This document shows positions 44,985 to 55,920 of a stretch of 64,000 nt of DNA, piece by piece (position 1 is the stretch's first letter; each line of letters begins with the position of its first letter). The notes under the pieces are model-generated. The model was given only the letters and a program-made list of their open reading frames with translations, did no database searches and was not told the DNA's origin. The stretch spans positions 135,539,035 to 135,603,034 of the forward strand of contig NC_062222.1 of NCBI RefSeq assembly GCF_902686445.1, read 5' to 3'. A program made the position numbers and the translations under genes. This DNA comes from Sciurus carolinensis (Eukaryota > Chordata > Mammalia > Rodentia > Sciuridae).

Positions 44985-45610
44985 TGTTTAGAAAATTAAC
45001 ATATGAAGTTCTTTGTACGACATAGATGTGAATCTTTAATCAATTAAATACATTGCACATACGTCCTTCCAGTCTGGGGCTCCTCTTTGGATTGTCTCGT
45101 GGTCCCTTTTAGCACATGAAGTTTCAGTTTGCTCCGTCGGACTTGCCGGCCTTCCCCTCCGCTATGTGCTTTTCTGCATCTTCTTTACTGATCTGCAAAT
45201 GCCGCGCCTGCCATTGGCCACTTGGTCTCTGGTGGGCCGGCATCTGTGCTCTCTACTCTGACCCTGGTCTGTGGGGGGCGTACTGTCAGCGTCTCACTCT
45301 CCTCTAACCACAGCTTGATACTAAGTTCTCGGTCCGGGAAGTAAGGCTCTCCATCTTGCTCCTCTCCAGGCCGCATCTGCTCTTCCAGGGCACTTTACAA
45401 TCAATTTGCTGAATTTCATCCAACTGCCTTGTCTTGGCAGGAAAAGCATTGAGCTGACAGGCTGGTGCGGGGAGACAACTTGGTTGCTGAATTGGTGAGC
45501 AGGGCCTTCCTCCCCATCTGGCCAGGTTTCCACAGGGCCTCCTATCAAAGCGTTGTGGCTTGCTCCATGACTTGCACGTCAGCTGTGAGATTGAATCCTG
45601 AGTGTCTTCT
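44985..45610 (-). mobile_element. L1M ORF2-region fragment, antisense
   Basis: cattgcacatacgtccttcc, agtctggggctcctctttgg, atctgtgctctctactctga, gcttgatactaagttctcgg and ggcactttacaatcaatttg, ctgaatttcatccaactgcc, are reversed L1 ORF2 segments in correct order with small deletions. Interrupted at 45617 by an LTR and resumed at 45984. Confidence 0.75.
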
Positions 45611-45616
45611 ACTTTT

Positions 45617-45983
45617 TGCTATAGTTTGGATTTTGAATATCTGCTAAGGTCCATGTGCTGAAAGCATTATCCCAGCATGTGCCACTCTTGGGAGGTGGTG
45701 GGTCCCTTAGGAGGAAGTTAGGTCACTGGGGATTTGCCCCTGAAGAAGTTACTGGAAGTCTAGGCCCTTCCTTTACCTCTCTGGGCTTCTGGCTTCCAGG
45801 AGGTGAATGGGCCTCTTCCATCCCAAGCTCTCCTGTGATGTACTATGCTACCACAGGCTCAAAGCCACAGGGCCAAATGACCATGGACCAAAACCTCTGA
45901 AATTATGAGCCTAACAAACCTTTTCTGCTTCTCAGTTGACTTATTTCAGGCATTTTGTCACAGTGACAGAAAGCTAACTAACA
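45617..45983 (+). mobile_element. MaLR-type LTR, sense, inserted in L1M, nearly complete
   Basis: Starts tgctatagtttgg; then gcatgtgccactcttgggag, gtggtgggtcccttaggagg, tcaaagccacagggccaaat, aaacctctgaaattatgagc, ttatttcaggcattttgtca and agaaagctaactaaca at the end. It is the best-preserved sense copy of the family also seen at 21072, 25828, 37718 and 61336. Confidence 0.8.
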
Positions 45984-46400
45984 AACTTCTGTTCTTTTTA
46001 AGTCTATATATGCTGTGTGTTACTGGCAACTGGATTATAAATTATTTTTCTATTATTAGTCATATGCAGAAACATCCTGATAATTTTATTATATTATCTG
46101 CTATTTTTCTAGTTAAACAATCTTATAATCTGCAAATAATGATGGGTTTGCTTCTTCCTTAATAGTCTTTATAGTTTCCAGCTTTCTTTTGCACCATGCT
46201 CCCTTGGTTGAGACCATTGGTACAACATCTGGGTCCTGACTTAAAGGGAATGCTAACGTATTTTGCTGTAAGTTTTTGAAGAAATCTTTTTTCAGCTGAT
46301 TCCTAGTGCGTACGTTGTTATTATTATGAACGAGCATTGAATTTGATTAGATATTCTTTCCTGCATGTACTGAAGCTACAACAGTGTTTTTCTTTGTTCT
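45984..46400 (-). mobile_element. L1M ORF2-region fragment, antisense, beyond the LTR
   Basis: atctgcaaataatgatgggt, ttgcttcttccttaatagtc, aaagggaatgctaacgtatt and gaacgagcattgaatttgat are reversed L1 ORF2, continuing the order from 44985-45610. Confidence 0.7.
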
Positions 46401-46404
46401 GCTG

Positions 46405-47120
46405 CTGTGGTAGAACACGTTGGCAGACACACCTGTATTACATTATCTGGCCATGGCTGGGACAGTCTCAAATTGTTCCTAATATGTAACTTTTTATGCA
46501 GTACTGGTTATGCTTTCCGTCGGGGATTTTCTGTTAACTGAGCTTGTAAATGGGGCTTCCTGCCTTGGGTGTTGTCTCACGGCGATGCCAGCATCCTGAG
46601 GTCTCAGCTTTGTTCTCCCACATCCCCTGTCCAGGGTGCTGTGACTTTCTAAACACGTGTCCTGTAGAAGCGACTTCACCTTGGTCCTGACCAGTACCTG
46701 GAGCGCAGGCAGCTGAGGGCAACTGTCCGTTCTTGAGCTGGGGGTCTCAGGTCATGCAGGTGGCAGGCACTTGGAGACCAAAGCCGTAGGTGGCAGGTCA
46801 GGGGTCACGGGCTCCTAGAGCAGTCTTGCCCTCCTCCTAGCCCTGGCCACGGAGGACTCTTCTGCTGGTCTTCTTTCACTGCTGTGTGCTGATGGCTTTT
46901 TAAAATCACCTTGGGGTGATTAAAACTCAAGCCTTTTTTTCCTGAGCTCAGCTAATATGTCCAGACCAGCCATGAATTAGCTTCAAACTACCTCTCTTGT
47001 TTTCAGGGCTCTGTTTACCCTTGGCAACCTCAGATGTGAACACGTTTGTTTCTCCCAGCATTCCTAGGGCAACGCAGTGGGTACGCTCAGGATGAGAAAT
47101 TTGTCCTGTTGCTGAAAATT
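46405..47120. other. Intron stretch with no recognised feature
   Basis: Unique sequence; possibly decayed L1 to 46500, otherwise not recognised. Confidence 0.35.
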
Positions 47121-47124
47121 CAGC

Positions 47125-47245
47125 TCCTAGTGTTCCCATTTTACAGATGAGAAGATGAGGCCAGCATGAGGTGGAGGTGACCAAGGTGACCTGCGGGGCG
47201 CGGAGGAGTGGGAACGTGGCCTCGGGACTCTGCATCTCGGGGGCC
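47125..47245 (-). repeat. MIR SINE fragment, antisense
   Basis: tgttcccattttacagatga, gaagatgaggccagcatgag and ggtgaccaaggtgacctgcg are the reversed MIR core. Confidence 0.65.
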
Positions 47246-47724
47246 CGTGCACTGCCAGGTCTGCTGTCTTCTGCAGTGACGAGTTCAGGAGGGCAGATGC
47301 GCTGAGCTTGCCGTGACATCCCGGTCCCAGTGCCCCTGTGCTGCCCTCCTGCATCTCAGTGTTACCCAGGGTGGCTGGAAACAGGTATCTGCTTTGCCGG
47401 GAGAGACACAGGTAAAGATGTGCAGCTGTGCTGGTCCAGTCTGTGGTACTTGGTAGTCAGGTTGGGTGTTTGGGAGACGTCTGTCCTGTCATGCGATCAG
47501 TGTCGTTGCCGGATGATGCTGCTGTGGCTTGTTCAAGAACTCTTCCAAAGTTTGTGTACAAACGCCGAGTCCTCCTCTTCTCCCGCTTCCGCGGTGGGCT
47601 ATGGCTGCAGCCACGCAGGGCTCTGCAGTTCTGCTGCCCCTTGTGGTTTACGGAAGGTTCTGCCTTCACCATTTCAGTTCCCAAAAGAATGGTGGCCCCT
47701 GGGGGCCACAGATGGCGTCAGGGC

Positions 47725-47795
47725 TCAGAGAAGTGGGTTTTGTCAAGGTCACGTAGCTCAGGGTCCAAGCCGAGCCTCAAAGAACTTCACCGCAT
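47725..47795 (-). repeat. MIR-like fragment, antisense
   Basis: ggctcagagaagtgggtttt, gtcaaggtcacgtagctcag, ggtccaagccgagcc is the reversed MIR core with small changes. Confidence 0.6.
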
Positions 47796-47884
47796 CCGTG
47801 GATTAATGAAGGAATCATCACTAGTAATATAGGTTCTCCTTCCTTCCTTCCTTAATAAGCATCGCCAGAGCATCTACGCGGGCC

Positions 47885-48479
47885 AGACGCGTCTTAGCTT
47901 TTTATTTTTAATATTTTAGTTGTAAAGAAAAACATACCACTTCCACCTTAGCCGTTTTGACCGTGCACTCCGGTGGTGAAGTACCCTGGACTGAGCAAGA
48001 CCCTGGGGACCTTCTCATCTTCCGCGTCTGGACCTTGATAGCCGTCAGCCCTGGTCCCCTCCCTGCCACCGTTGCCATACGACTTTCTGCCCCTGAATCA
48101 GTTCCTGGGTCTCGTGTACGTGGAGTGTGCAGTGCTTGTCTTTTCCGTGATGTGGGTCTCAGCCCGCACGCTGTCCTCAGGTTCCTCCACGTTGTCACAT
48201 GGGCAGGACGGCTGGGATGGCCAAGTAACTGTCTGTCACGTGGACATAGCACATCCCTCCTGTGTTCATCTGTCCACTGCTGTTCCAGCTGCTTCCGCCT
48301 CTCGGCAGGATAAGAATCCCCCTTTGGATCCTCTGGGTGAGGACTTGGGATGGAGACTGCTGGGTGATGCGGCGGTTCTGCTTTTGACTTCCGAGGAGCA
48401 ACCCCGCTGTTCTCCAGTGGCTGCAGCCTCGCATCCCTACCAACAGTGCATCACGGGTTCCATTTCTCCACATGCTTGC

Positions 48480-48481
<2 letters not shown>
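47885..48481 (-). repeat. Old L1 3' end (L1M class), antisense
   Basis: tattttagttgtaaagaaaa, aacataccacttccacctta, gtgtgcagtgcttgtctttt, ctgggtgatgcggcggttct, ccctaccaacagtgcatcac, gggttccatttctccacatg and cttgccagtg reproduce the reversed L1M order up to the TG tract. Confidence 0.7.

Positions 48482-48513
<32 letters not shown>
48482..48513. repeat. (TG)n microsatellite inside the L1M fragment
   Basis: About 16 uninterrupted GT units directly after cttgcca, where the L1 consensus has a short t/g-rich stretch; the tract probably grew from it. Confidence 0.9.
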
Positions 48514-48515
<2 letters not shown>

Positions 48516-48524
48516 GTGTGTCCA

Positions 48525-48606
48525 CCTGGGGGTGTGAGTAGCCATCTCATTGTGGGTTTTATTTGCCTGGGGGTGTGCGTAGCCATCTCATTATGGGTTT
48601 TATTTG
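48525..48606. repeat. 41-base tandem duplication inside the L1M fragment
   Basis: Two copies start at 48525 and 48566, each beginning cctgggggtgtg and ending gggttttatttg. They differ at two positions (gtgagtag/gtgcgtag and cattgtgg/cattatgg). The middle (agccatctcatt) is L1M sequence, so the duplication arose after L1 insertion. Confidence 0.9.
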
Positions 48607-48671
48607 CACTTTGTCTTAGCCTTTCACACACATTTTCTTTAAACCCTACGACAGTTCTTGGCACGATTGTG

Positions 48672-49081
48672 TTAGTCAGCGTTGTGCGGCTGTGAGCAGG
48701 ATACCTGACAGGATCAGTTTAGAGGAGGGAGGTTTGTTTTGACTCTCTGTTTTAGAGGTTCAGTCTGTGGTTGACCAGCTCCGTGGCTCCACGGGGAGGC
48801 AGAACATCAGGGCACAGGGCATGGGGGGCAGAACTGCTTTAAAAGTGGCAGCCAGGAAAGAGACAGAGGGAGGGGAGGTGGCCACAGGGAAGATGTCCCC
48901 TTCCAGGGCCGGGCCCCAGTGACCACCTACTCTAGCCGCACCCCACCTGCCTACAGTCGCTACCTGGTCCAGTCAAGCCAGGAAGGACTGATTAGGTCGC
49001 AGCCCTTGATCTAATCACGTCACCCCTGCATGGCCCTGCGTTGACACAGGCGCTCTGGGCTCTCACATCCGGATCATGACA
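48672..49081 (-). repeat. Sciurid MaLR-type solo LTR, antisense, diverged
   Basis: ttagtcagcgttgtgcggct, gtgagcaggatacctgacag, gatcagtttagaggaggga, cggggaggcagaacatcagg and ggatcatgaca at the end keep the plan of the LTR at 42651, with much more substitution. Confidence 0.7.
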
Positions 49082-49084
49082 GTC

Positions 49085-50370
49085 AGTTCTGCCGTTCCCA
49101 CATTGGATATGACCAGCAGACAGGGAGGCACAGTGGGGGAGCCAGGTTTAGAGTGGGCAGTCTGCCTCCGTACCCTTGCCTGCTGAGAGACGACGCGTCC
49201 CAGCGAGTGCCCTGAGGGCACACGGTGGTCTCCGTGTGTCTCTTGGAGCTTCTCAGTGTAAATGCTGCTGCCGTTACTGTTGTCCTCCCGTCTTCCCCAT
49301 AAGACGGGAGGCTCAGTCAGCGGGTGTGACCTCAGTGACAGGGCCCGTTTATTGCGCGCCTGCTGCGTCCTGTGGGTGAAGACAGGGCAGACACACTGCA
49401 GACCAGAGTGCAGGGACCCGCTGGGCATTAGGAGTCCTTAGGCTCTTCGGGAAACAACACGCCACTAACCACCCACAGGCTGGGAGAGCTCTCTGGGCAG
49501 AAGTGCCGAGCTCTGTTTGGGGGAGTCCACATGAGGAGCAGCCTGTGGCTTAGAGCAGCTCTCCTGACCAGAGGGCTGGCCTCAGGGGCGTCTCGGGAGC
49601 CAGGAGCCACGAGCCACAGGCACCTCTGCAGGTGCAGGAAGTCAGCAGGCGGGGAAATGGAATTCTCTCCGGTCAGCAGGGAAGAGCTCACCCTTTTTCT
49701 GGTCAGACAAGTAGGTTGTTTTTCAAAACACTGCTGAGAAATCCCTAGTGAAGTAAAATTTTATCCAGAATGTCAAACAGCAGGGGGGATTTCTCTTTGA
49801 CTCAAAAATCTATATTCTTGGCAGTTCAGAGCATTCAGCCAGCTGAGAATTACCAATAGCAGCATATCCACTGCTTAACTTTTGCTGCAAATACCTTCAA
49901 AAATGTGGGGTTCCAAACAGCTACCGATTGTGTGGCTCATGGCATTGGGTGTGGGCTCACCTGGCTGCTGCACTCTGTTTTGACAGAGCTCTAGCAGGCG
50001 TCTGCAGGCAGCCACCTGCCCACAACGTGGCTCTGCCCCTGGCTGTTGGCCGGGGACAGTGGGCTGTGTTGTCACCATCAGTCACAGGCAGGGTCAGGTT
50101 CTGAGAGCGGCACGAATGTGAGCTGGGTGCACACGTGTGGCTCCAGCGTGTGCAGGCTTCGTGTTCGCTGCGGCATCGTGGTTGATGTGAGCCACGCGGC
50201 TGTGCTGGACCGTGATGGAGGGACTGCTCCCGTCAGGGGGCCACGGAGGAGCGACGAGCTGGGGCCATTGCTCCACAGTGCCCTCCCTCTGCACGTCTGT
50301 CCCCCATAGCAGGGACACGAAGGGGGCTGGACCCTGTCACAGCCCTGGGCTCCCTCCCGGCTCTGCTGCT
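49085..50370. other. Intron stretch, mostly unrecognised
   Basis: cccgtttattgcgcgcctgc, tgcgtcctgtgggtgaagac at 49345-49385 resembles a reversed MIR/L2 end. A palindrome-like gtcctcccgtcttccccata, agacgggaggctc at 49284-49314 may form a hairpin. The rest is unrecognised. Confidence 0.4.
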
Positions 50371-50375
50371 CACCT

Positions 50376-50487
50376 GGCAGGTGCCACCTCTCTCTGCTCA
50401 CCCAGCAGGTGCCACGTCTCTCTGCTCACCCGGCAGGTGCCATGTCTCTCTGCTCACCCGGCAGGTGCCACCTCTCTCTGGTGGCCT
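50376..50487. repeat. 28-base minisatellite, four copies, each with CAGGTG
   Basis: Copies start at 50376, 50404, 50432 and 50460. The unit is ggcaggtgccacct followed by ctctctgctcaccc. The second starts ag instead of gg, and copies 2 and 3 have cacgt and catgt for cacct. Each contains CAGGTG, an E-box core. Confidence 0.92.
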
Positions 50488-50489
50488 CC

Positions 50490-51040
50490 GTAAATGTCAG
50501 TGCTCACCACTGTCCTCTGAGAAACAGGACCTGGTGTGGACATTCATGGCGAAGGGAGACATGGTACTTCAGTGTATGTGGAAGCCCTGGTCTGTGGCTG
50601 TGCACCCTTTTCCCTTCTGCCATCTAGCTGGGCTTCCAGGCCGCTAGAGCCACCTCCATCTGCAGCCCTGGCCCCGTCTCTTCATTCCTGTGTTCCGGGA
50701 GCCCCTTTGCCGACATTCTCTCCGCCCTGTCTAACGGATTCCTTAGGAACCCGTTTTGCAGTTGCTGGGGCGTTACCGTCTTCCTCTCCGTTCCAGTGTA
50801 GCACCTGCAGTGGGATCACCGAAGCCCCGAATCCTGGACGTTCTTCCGTCCCCAGCGCGGCAGCCTCCGCAGCCAGCCGCCCGGCCACAGCTCCGTGCAT
50901 GTCCTTGTTCTTGCATCCTTTGTGATCGCCAGCTCTGAATGGTGCAGGACCAAGTCCAGGCCCTGGGCCAGGCACGTGGGGACCGGGTGACTCGGTCATC
51001 ACCCATCTCTGTGCTGCCCCTCCCCACCCTCCCCTGCAGC
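50490..51040. other. Intron stretch with no recognised feature
   Basis: Unique GC-rich sequence with overlapping open frames only. Confidence 0.4.
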
Positions 51041-51044
51041 CTAG

Positions 51045-51300
51045 TGATGCTGAAGTTCAGCCTTTGGACGTGCTGCTCCTACTACCCAGAGTGCCTTGCC
51101 CTGTTTCCTCCTCTGGTAGAATTCTTTCTCATTCTGCCCAACCTCCTCGGAGACCGACCGTGTCTGACTCGTTGCTTCCCTAACGGGCAGCTGCGGGAGG
51201 CTTGCCTCTGGTGTCACGTCCCACACTTCACAACGGCTCTAGGCACCTGCGGAAGTGCCCACCAGCGCCTCAGCTCCTTGGGAGCAGGGACCACGACATG
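51045..51300 (+). repeat. L2 LINE fragment
   Basis: actacccagagtgccttgcc, ctgtttcctcctctggtaga, attctttctcattctgccca and, near the end, agctccttgggagcagggac are sense L2 pieces. Confidence 0.5.
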
Positions 51301-51449
51301 TGGTAGGATGAATGACCTTCTCCAAACCCGAGTTCAATCTCCAGTGGCAAGGCCATGCTCGGGGAGTCTGCGGGCTTCGCGTTTCGGGCCGCAAAGGACA
51401 TGTCTCTTTCCTAAGGAGACAGAGGAAAGCGATGACCTCGATTTGTACA

Positions 51450-52015
51450 TGGTTGTTTGTGTAGCGTGACCGTCTCGCACCACGGCAGGGTTCATTTTGA
51501 CACGTTCACAGATGCATGTGCCGAAGTTGCTCCTCTTCAGTCCCCCCCTCCCCTCCCGGACTCCCCCTCCCCTTCCTCTGCTCTGTCGCTCTTCCTTCTG
51601 TTTACCTATTGTTTTTTAATTGACGCATCGCGGATGAACATGACAGGGGACGTCATCGAGATTCTTCACTTGCACGTGGCGTCCCGTCCCTCCGCTCTCC
51701 CCCTCCATCGTCTTCCCCTTCTCCACTCTTCACCCCTCTCTTTTTCTGAGATGATCCCCTTTTTAGTTCCTTACATCTCTCCGCTTGCGCGTTTGGGGGA
51801 ACATTCAACCCTCGACTGAGTGTGGCGCATCTCACTCGGCGTGATGCTCTCCAGTTCCACCCGTTTACCAGCAGGTGCCTGACTTCATCCTTCTTCACGG
51901 CCGAGTGGGACTCCATCGTGTCTGTACCACGTTTTCTGTGTCCATTTGTCTGTTGGGGGGCACTTGGGCTGGTTCCTGAACGTATCGTAATTGTGATTGT
52001 CCAGATTTTCAAGGA
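51450..52015 (-). mobile_element. L1 3' end(s), antisense, pyrimidine-rich 3' UTR
   Basis: tccccccctcccctcccgga and ccgctctccccctccatcgt are polypyrimidine 3' UTR; then ctctccagttccacccgttt, cttcttcacggccgagtggg, gtaccacgttttctgtgtcc are reversed L1. attgttttttaattgacgca at 51606 looks like a second 3' terminus, so two truncated L1 copies may abut here (51450-51605 and 51606-52015). Similar in type to the element at 3130. Confidence 0.7.
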
Positions 52016-52350
52016 CGTGTCTGAGCTCACACTGTCTTTCTCGGCACCATCTGGAATAAAGGGACCCGTCTTACGCATGGCGTCACTTTGCTTTCACAAT
52101 TGTCCCACTCCGAGTTCTCTTCTTAATTCCTTCCGTAGACACAAACACTTTGCCTTTGCTAAAATGAGGCACCAAAGCCTTTCATGTTAAAGTGAGAGGC
52201 GCCTCCACAGCACTCCAAATACACTGCAGGTAGCTCCCGGCCCTGGGAGTCAGTCACCAGGAAAACCCACCTGCTGTAAGTGAAGCCTGTCTGCCGTCAC
52301 AGCTGGCACCGTCGTGGGCTGAGAGGGGGCGGCACAGCCCAGGCCCACCA
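52016..52350. other. Intron stretch, possibly decayed L1, otherwise unrecognised
   Basis: The first 150 bases may continue the L1; nothing else can be named. Confidence 0.3.
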
Positions 52351-52354
52351 CGAG

Positions 52355-52420
52355 TCCTCAGCAAGTCACTAAGCCCTGGAATCGCAGCGTCCTCATCTGC
52401 AGAGGCTGGCCAGAGCTCGC
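52355..52420 (+). repeat. MIR SINE fragment
   Basis: cctcagcaagtcactaagcc, ctggaatcgcagcgtcctca, tctgcagaggctgg is the sense MIR core. Confidence 0.6.
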
Positions 52421-52424
52421 AGAA

Positions 52425-53675
52425 ACTCAGCCAGGTGGCCTCAGGCTGCGGGGCCTCCCAAGCATCCTGGTTCAGGAGAGGAACACGGGGCCTGGGGTGA
52501 GCTCTTTCTGTGCTGAGTCGCCCTCCTCCTCCCCACCTCTTGGACTCCTGATCATTGGCCAACGCTCCACTCCGTGAGAGCCCTGTTAGCACCTCTGCTA
52601 ACACGTTGGACAAGGAGCACAGTGACAATGCTTTCAGTGTCCCCATCTTATAAAAATCAAAACTGACACTCATGGGCACCGTGCCCCCATTAGTTGTTGC
52701 CTCTGGAAGGAGCTGGACTGTCACCTGTGCCCATGGTACTGACGGTCACCGTACATCGTCCCAGAGAGTGGCCCTGCACAGGTGGATGACGAGTGGCCCC
52801 ATCTGCAGGGTCCTCTCTTCCTTGGCAGCTGGCCGGCCTCTTACCAGCCTGTCTGCTCTCACACTGACCCATTCTGTCTACACTGTCGTTCTGGAGAGGG
52901 GAAATGGATAAAGAGAAAGAGCCGGGCTGTTGACGTCACACCTGGACACAGAACCCAGCAGCGCCACTTCCAAGCTGCTTACCCAAGGTTTGGTCCCCGT
53001 CGGATGGCGACTCGTTCCACGGACAGCCTGAGGTCGCCTGCAGTGATGAGTGGAGTGTCCGGGAGGTTGCCCAGCGCTTAATCGGGGCTGAGTAACTGAG
53101 TGACGTGCTGACTGATGAGCGTGTCTCCGTTCTTCCTAATTATCTGTCTCCCCTTTTCTTCTGCTGTACTATCACCTTAGTCTGCGGAAGGGCTTTTCCT
53201 GCTCCGCTCCTTGGCCCCTAACACCTAACAGGATCCTTGTAGACCTCGCCCTGGCTCCTCCACTGCCACGCCCCACTGCTGTCCCGGGACGCTCCCTGCG
53301 CCACGCGGGGTCAGACACTTGCTCTGTTGCTTCCTGGGCAGGGTTTGTGTTGTCCCCTCCCTAGAGGGACCCCACCTCCCTCCAGCTCTCCCTGAAGAAA
53401 GCCTCTGAGGTGTGAGCCTGGCCCTCCGACCACATGTTTTCCATTCTCTCTCCACTGGGTGAGCGGAGTGACCGTTTCACCTGGGAGCCCCGGAACCTGG
53501 CCACGCGTTCAGTTTCGCCCACCGAGCCAGGAGCGCTCACATTCTCTAGTTCTTCACGTTACTTTCCGGAAGCCTGTGCTCCCAGAAATTCGTATTGCAC
53601 CTGAATTTCAGATTCACTCCTTGTTCTTCTGCTGTTCATGACCGTGGGCTCTGTGGCGATGCCCCTTTTTGTTCC
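52425..53675. other. Intron stretch, mostly unrecognised
   Basis: A MIR-like piece is visible at about 52915-52990 (cacctggacacagaacccag, cagcgccacttccaagctgc, ttacccaagg). The remainder is unrecognised. Confidence 0.4.
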
Positions 53676-53679
53676 CCGT

Positions 53680-54240
53680 GTCAGGGATACTGTTTTCCTA
53701 TTTGCTTCATCAGTGCTAACAAGAGGCCGAGTTTTATTAGCGTTTTCTAGGTACTAACTTTTGGCTTTATTGTTTTTCCATCTTGTACGTTTGTTTCCAT
53801 TTCATTGATTCTGTCTTTTAAAAAATATTTCCTTGTACTTTGTTAATATTCTTTTCCTGACTTGTTGAGATGTACAGACCCACCATCATTAGCGTAGTGT
53901 TCATTTCTAACGATACACTTAACGGCTGCAGTTTTCTTCGAAGCCTTGTTTCATCTGCATCACAAAAGTTTTGATATGTCATATTTTCATTATCATTCAG
54001 TTCAGATTGCTTTCTAATTTCCATAGTAAATTCCACTTTGACCCATGAGTTTTGAGACACATATTTCAAGACTTCCAAACATTTGGGGATTTCTCGGTTG
54101 ACCTCTTCTCATTGAGATCTAGCTTGATTTAGCTGTGATGTAGCAGAATGTGAGCTGTGTGGCTTTCCTGAACTTGACCTGCCGGGTCTTGTTCTCTGAC
54201 CCCACATGTGCTTTTCCTTTGACAGAATTTTTCAGGCGTT
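53680..54240 (-). mobile_element. L1M ORF2-region fragment, antisense
   Basis: ttccatttcattgattctgt, tcacaaaagttttgatatgt, catattttcattatcattca, gttcagattgctttctaatt, ttgacccatgagttttgaga, ccaaacatttggggatttct and gagatctagcttgatttagc are reversed L1 ORF2/3' sequence in order; among the clearest L1 stretches here. Confidence 0.85.
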
Positions 54241-54409
54241 ACCCAGACATTTTGTAAGATTATAAACAAAATAAAAGATGAGACTCAAGAAATAAAGCAG
54301 GTAGTGTGGTTTGGGTTTTGCTTTTGCGTTATCTTCACACTTTGACCAGCATTCCATTGAAAGGATTCTTGGTTTATTCCTAGATGACATCATTCTCTAA
54401 AAAAAAACC

Positions 54410-54560
54410 TCTGAGCACCTTCTGCACACGAGGCACTTGTCTAGGACGGAGGAGCCTGGTGAGTAAGGTCTGGCCCTCCCAGGCCTCAGGGACGGCCCAG
54501 CAGAGCAGACTGCCCATCACAGGGTCAGCACAACAGTGTCCCTTCAGACTGGGGCAGGCA
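54410..54560 (-). repeat. L2 LINE 3' end, antisense
   Basis: ctgagcaccttctgcacacg, aggcacttgtctaggacgga, ggagcctggtgagtaaggtc match the reversed L2 end. Confidence 0.55.
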
Positions 54561-54564
54561 CTCT

Positions 54565-55785
54565 GACCATGGTCTCTGCAGGTGTGTGACCCAGGGCTCT
54601 GCCTGCCTTTTCAGGACTCGGGTGACAAAGGGCAGGCCCATTGCCTGCGTCAGTTGTCACAGCACGTGGGAACGCGTGTGGGGAGTCTGGAGGACGGCAG
54701 TGGCTTGCATCCGCAGGGCTCTGCGTCACTTTGAGACCACTGCTGTCCTCCGATCTCCTCCTCCTGTTTATAGTGCTCAGCTCATGGGCTTTTAAACAAG
54801 GCAGCGCCTGCAGCAGAGTGAGCTGGCCCCGAGGGCCTGCAGGCCTCACGGGGTATTTTGGAAGGGGCTGGACGTGCAGCGTCCACCACAAGCAGCCACT
54901 GCAGTGCCGAGCGCTGTCCACCTGCTCTCTCTTGCTCTGGGCTGAGGCGGAGGGGCTGTGGGACGTGAGCTTTACAGTGGTGTTTGATCGCGTCAGGGTG
55001 CCTGTCTGTTGCTGGAGATGCAGGCGCCAGGTGCGGGGAGAAGACGCGACCTTCCTGGACCACAGAGTGGCCAGTGGCTTCTGATCACTGCGTGGCTTTG
55101 CGAGCATTTCATCTCACACTCATAACATCTTTGAAGCCAGAGACTCTCACGGACATGTCAGATTTAATTGGCAGATAGTTTTATCCTAGGCTGGAAACCA
55201 CTGGCCGAGTCCAGGCCTGGGCTTCTGGGACAAGGGCCTGAGCTGTCCAGTGGGGAGGGCAGGGGGCTGGAAGCCAGTTCTGCACTTCCCTGGGCTTCCC
55301 GCTTGTCCCCCGGGGCCCCCTGAGCACTACTATTCTCTGGACACAGCCAGGTTTGAGTGTCAGCTGTCCATCTGTCTGGTGGCCCCTCTGTAGCTTTTCC
55401 AACTGGAAGCCGAGGTCAGGCCCTGCCGGGGCCTCCCCAGGCCAGAGTGGCTCCTTGCGTTCCTGCAGCTTTCCGTGAGCCGCTCCAGGCTCTGGTCCAG
55501 GCTCCCCAAAGCGCACCTGTAACCCCTCACGTCTCTCCTGCTTTCCTGTGTGAGGGCAGCAGTGGGTCTGCCTGACCCCTGATCCGTGGCCCCAGCGTGG
55601 AGCAGATGCCTCGCTGTCCAGAGTGTGACTCTCCTGGCTCCGCATTGGCCACTCTGGCCTCCACCGCCAGCCCCGGCTCCTGCTTCCACCACCATTTCCT
55701 GCAGCCCCTTCTTGGCACAGCAAAGGGAGTTCAGAGTCTTCCAGTGGCTTCCGCCTCGTTCCCGGCCGTGGACTTGGGGCGAGTG
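54565..55785. other. GC-rich intron with no recognised feature
   Basis: tgtgagggcagcagtgggtc near 55551 hints at an L2 end, too weak to call. Long open frames on both strands (for example 54544-55107 - and 55360-55968 -) overlap each other and have no motif. Confidence 0.4.
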
Positions 55786-55789
55786 GGCT

Positions 55790-55920
55790 GTGCTGTGGTC
55801 AGACTCCCCGGGTTCCTGTCCCAGGTCCACTGTCATCGGCTGTGTGACTTTGCCCAGTCCCCTCGCCTCTCTGTGCCTGCTAGTCAGCCCTTGCACCAGT
55901 GCCCGGGCACAGCCAGGTCC
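55790..55920 (+). repeat. MIR SINE
   Basis: tcagactccccgggttcctg, tcccaggtccactgtcatcg, gctgtgtgactttgcccagt, cccctcgcctctctgtgcct is sense MIR. Confidence 0.7.

Noticed and set aside
45905..46162. Hydrophobic 85-codon frame that looks like a small membrane protein
   Set aside because: It spans the end of an LTR and antisense L1; T-rich antisense L1 gives Phe/Leu/Ile-rich frames by chance.
53818..54078. 86-codon minus-strand frame
   Set aside because: Lies entirely in the L1M fragment; a remnant of L1 coding sequence with no host function supported.
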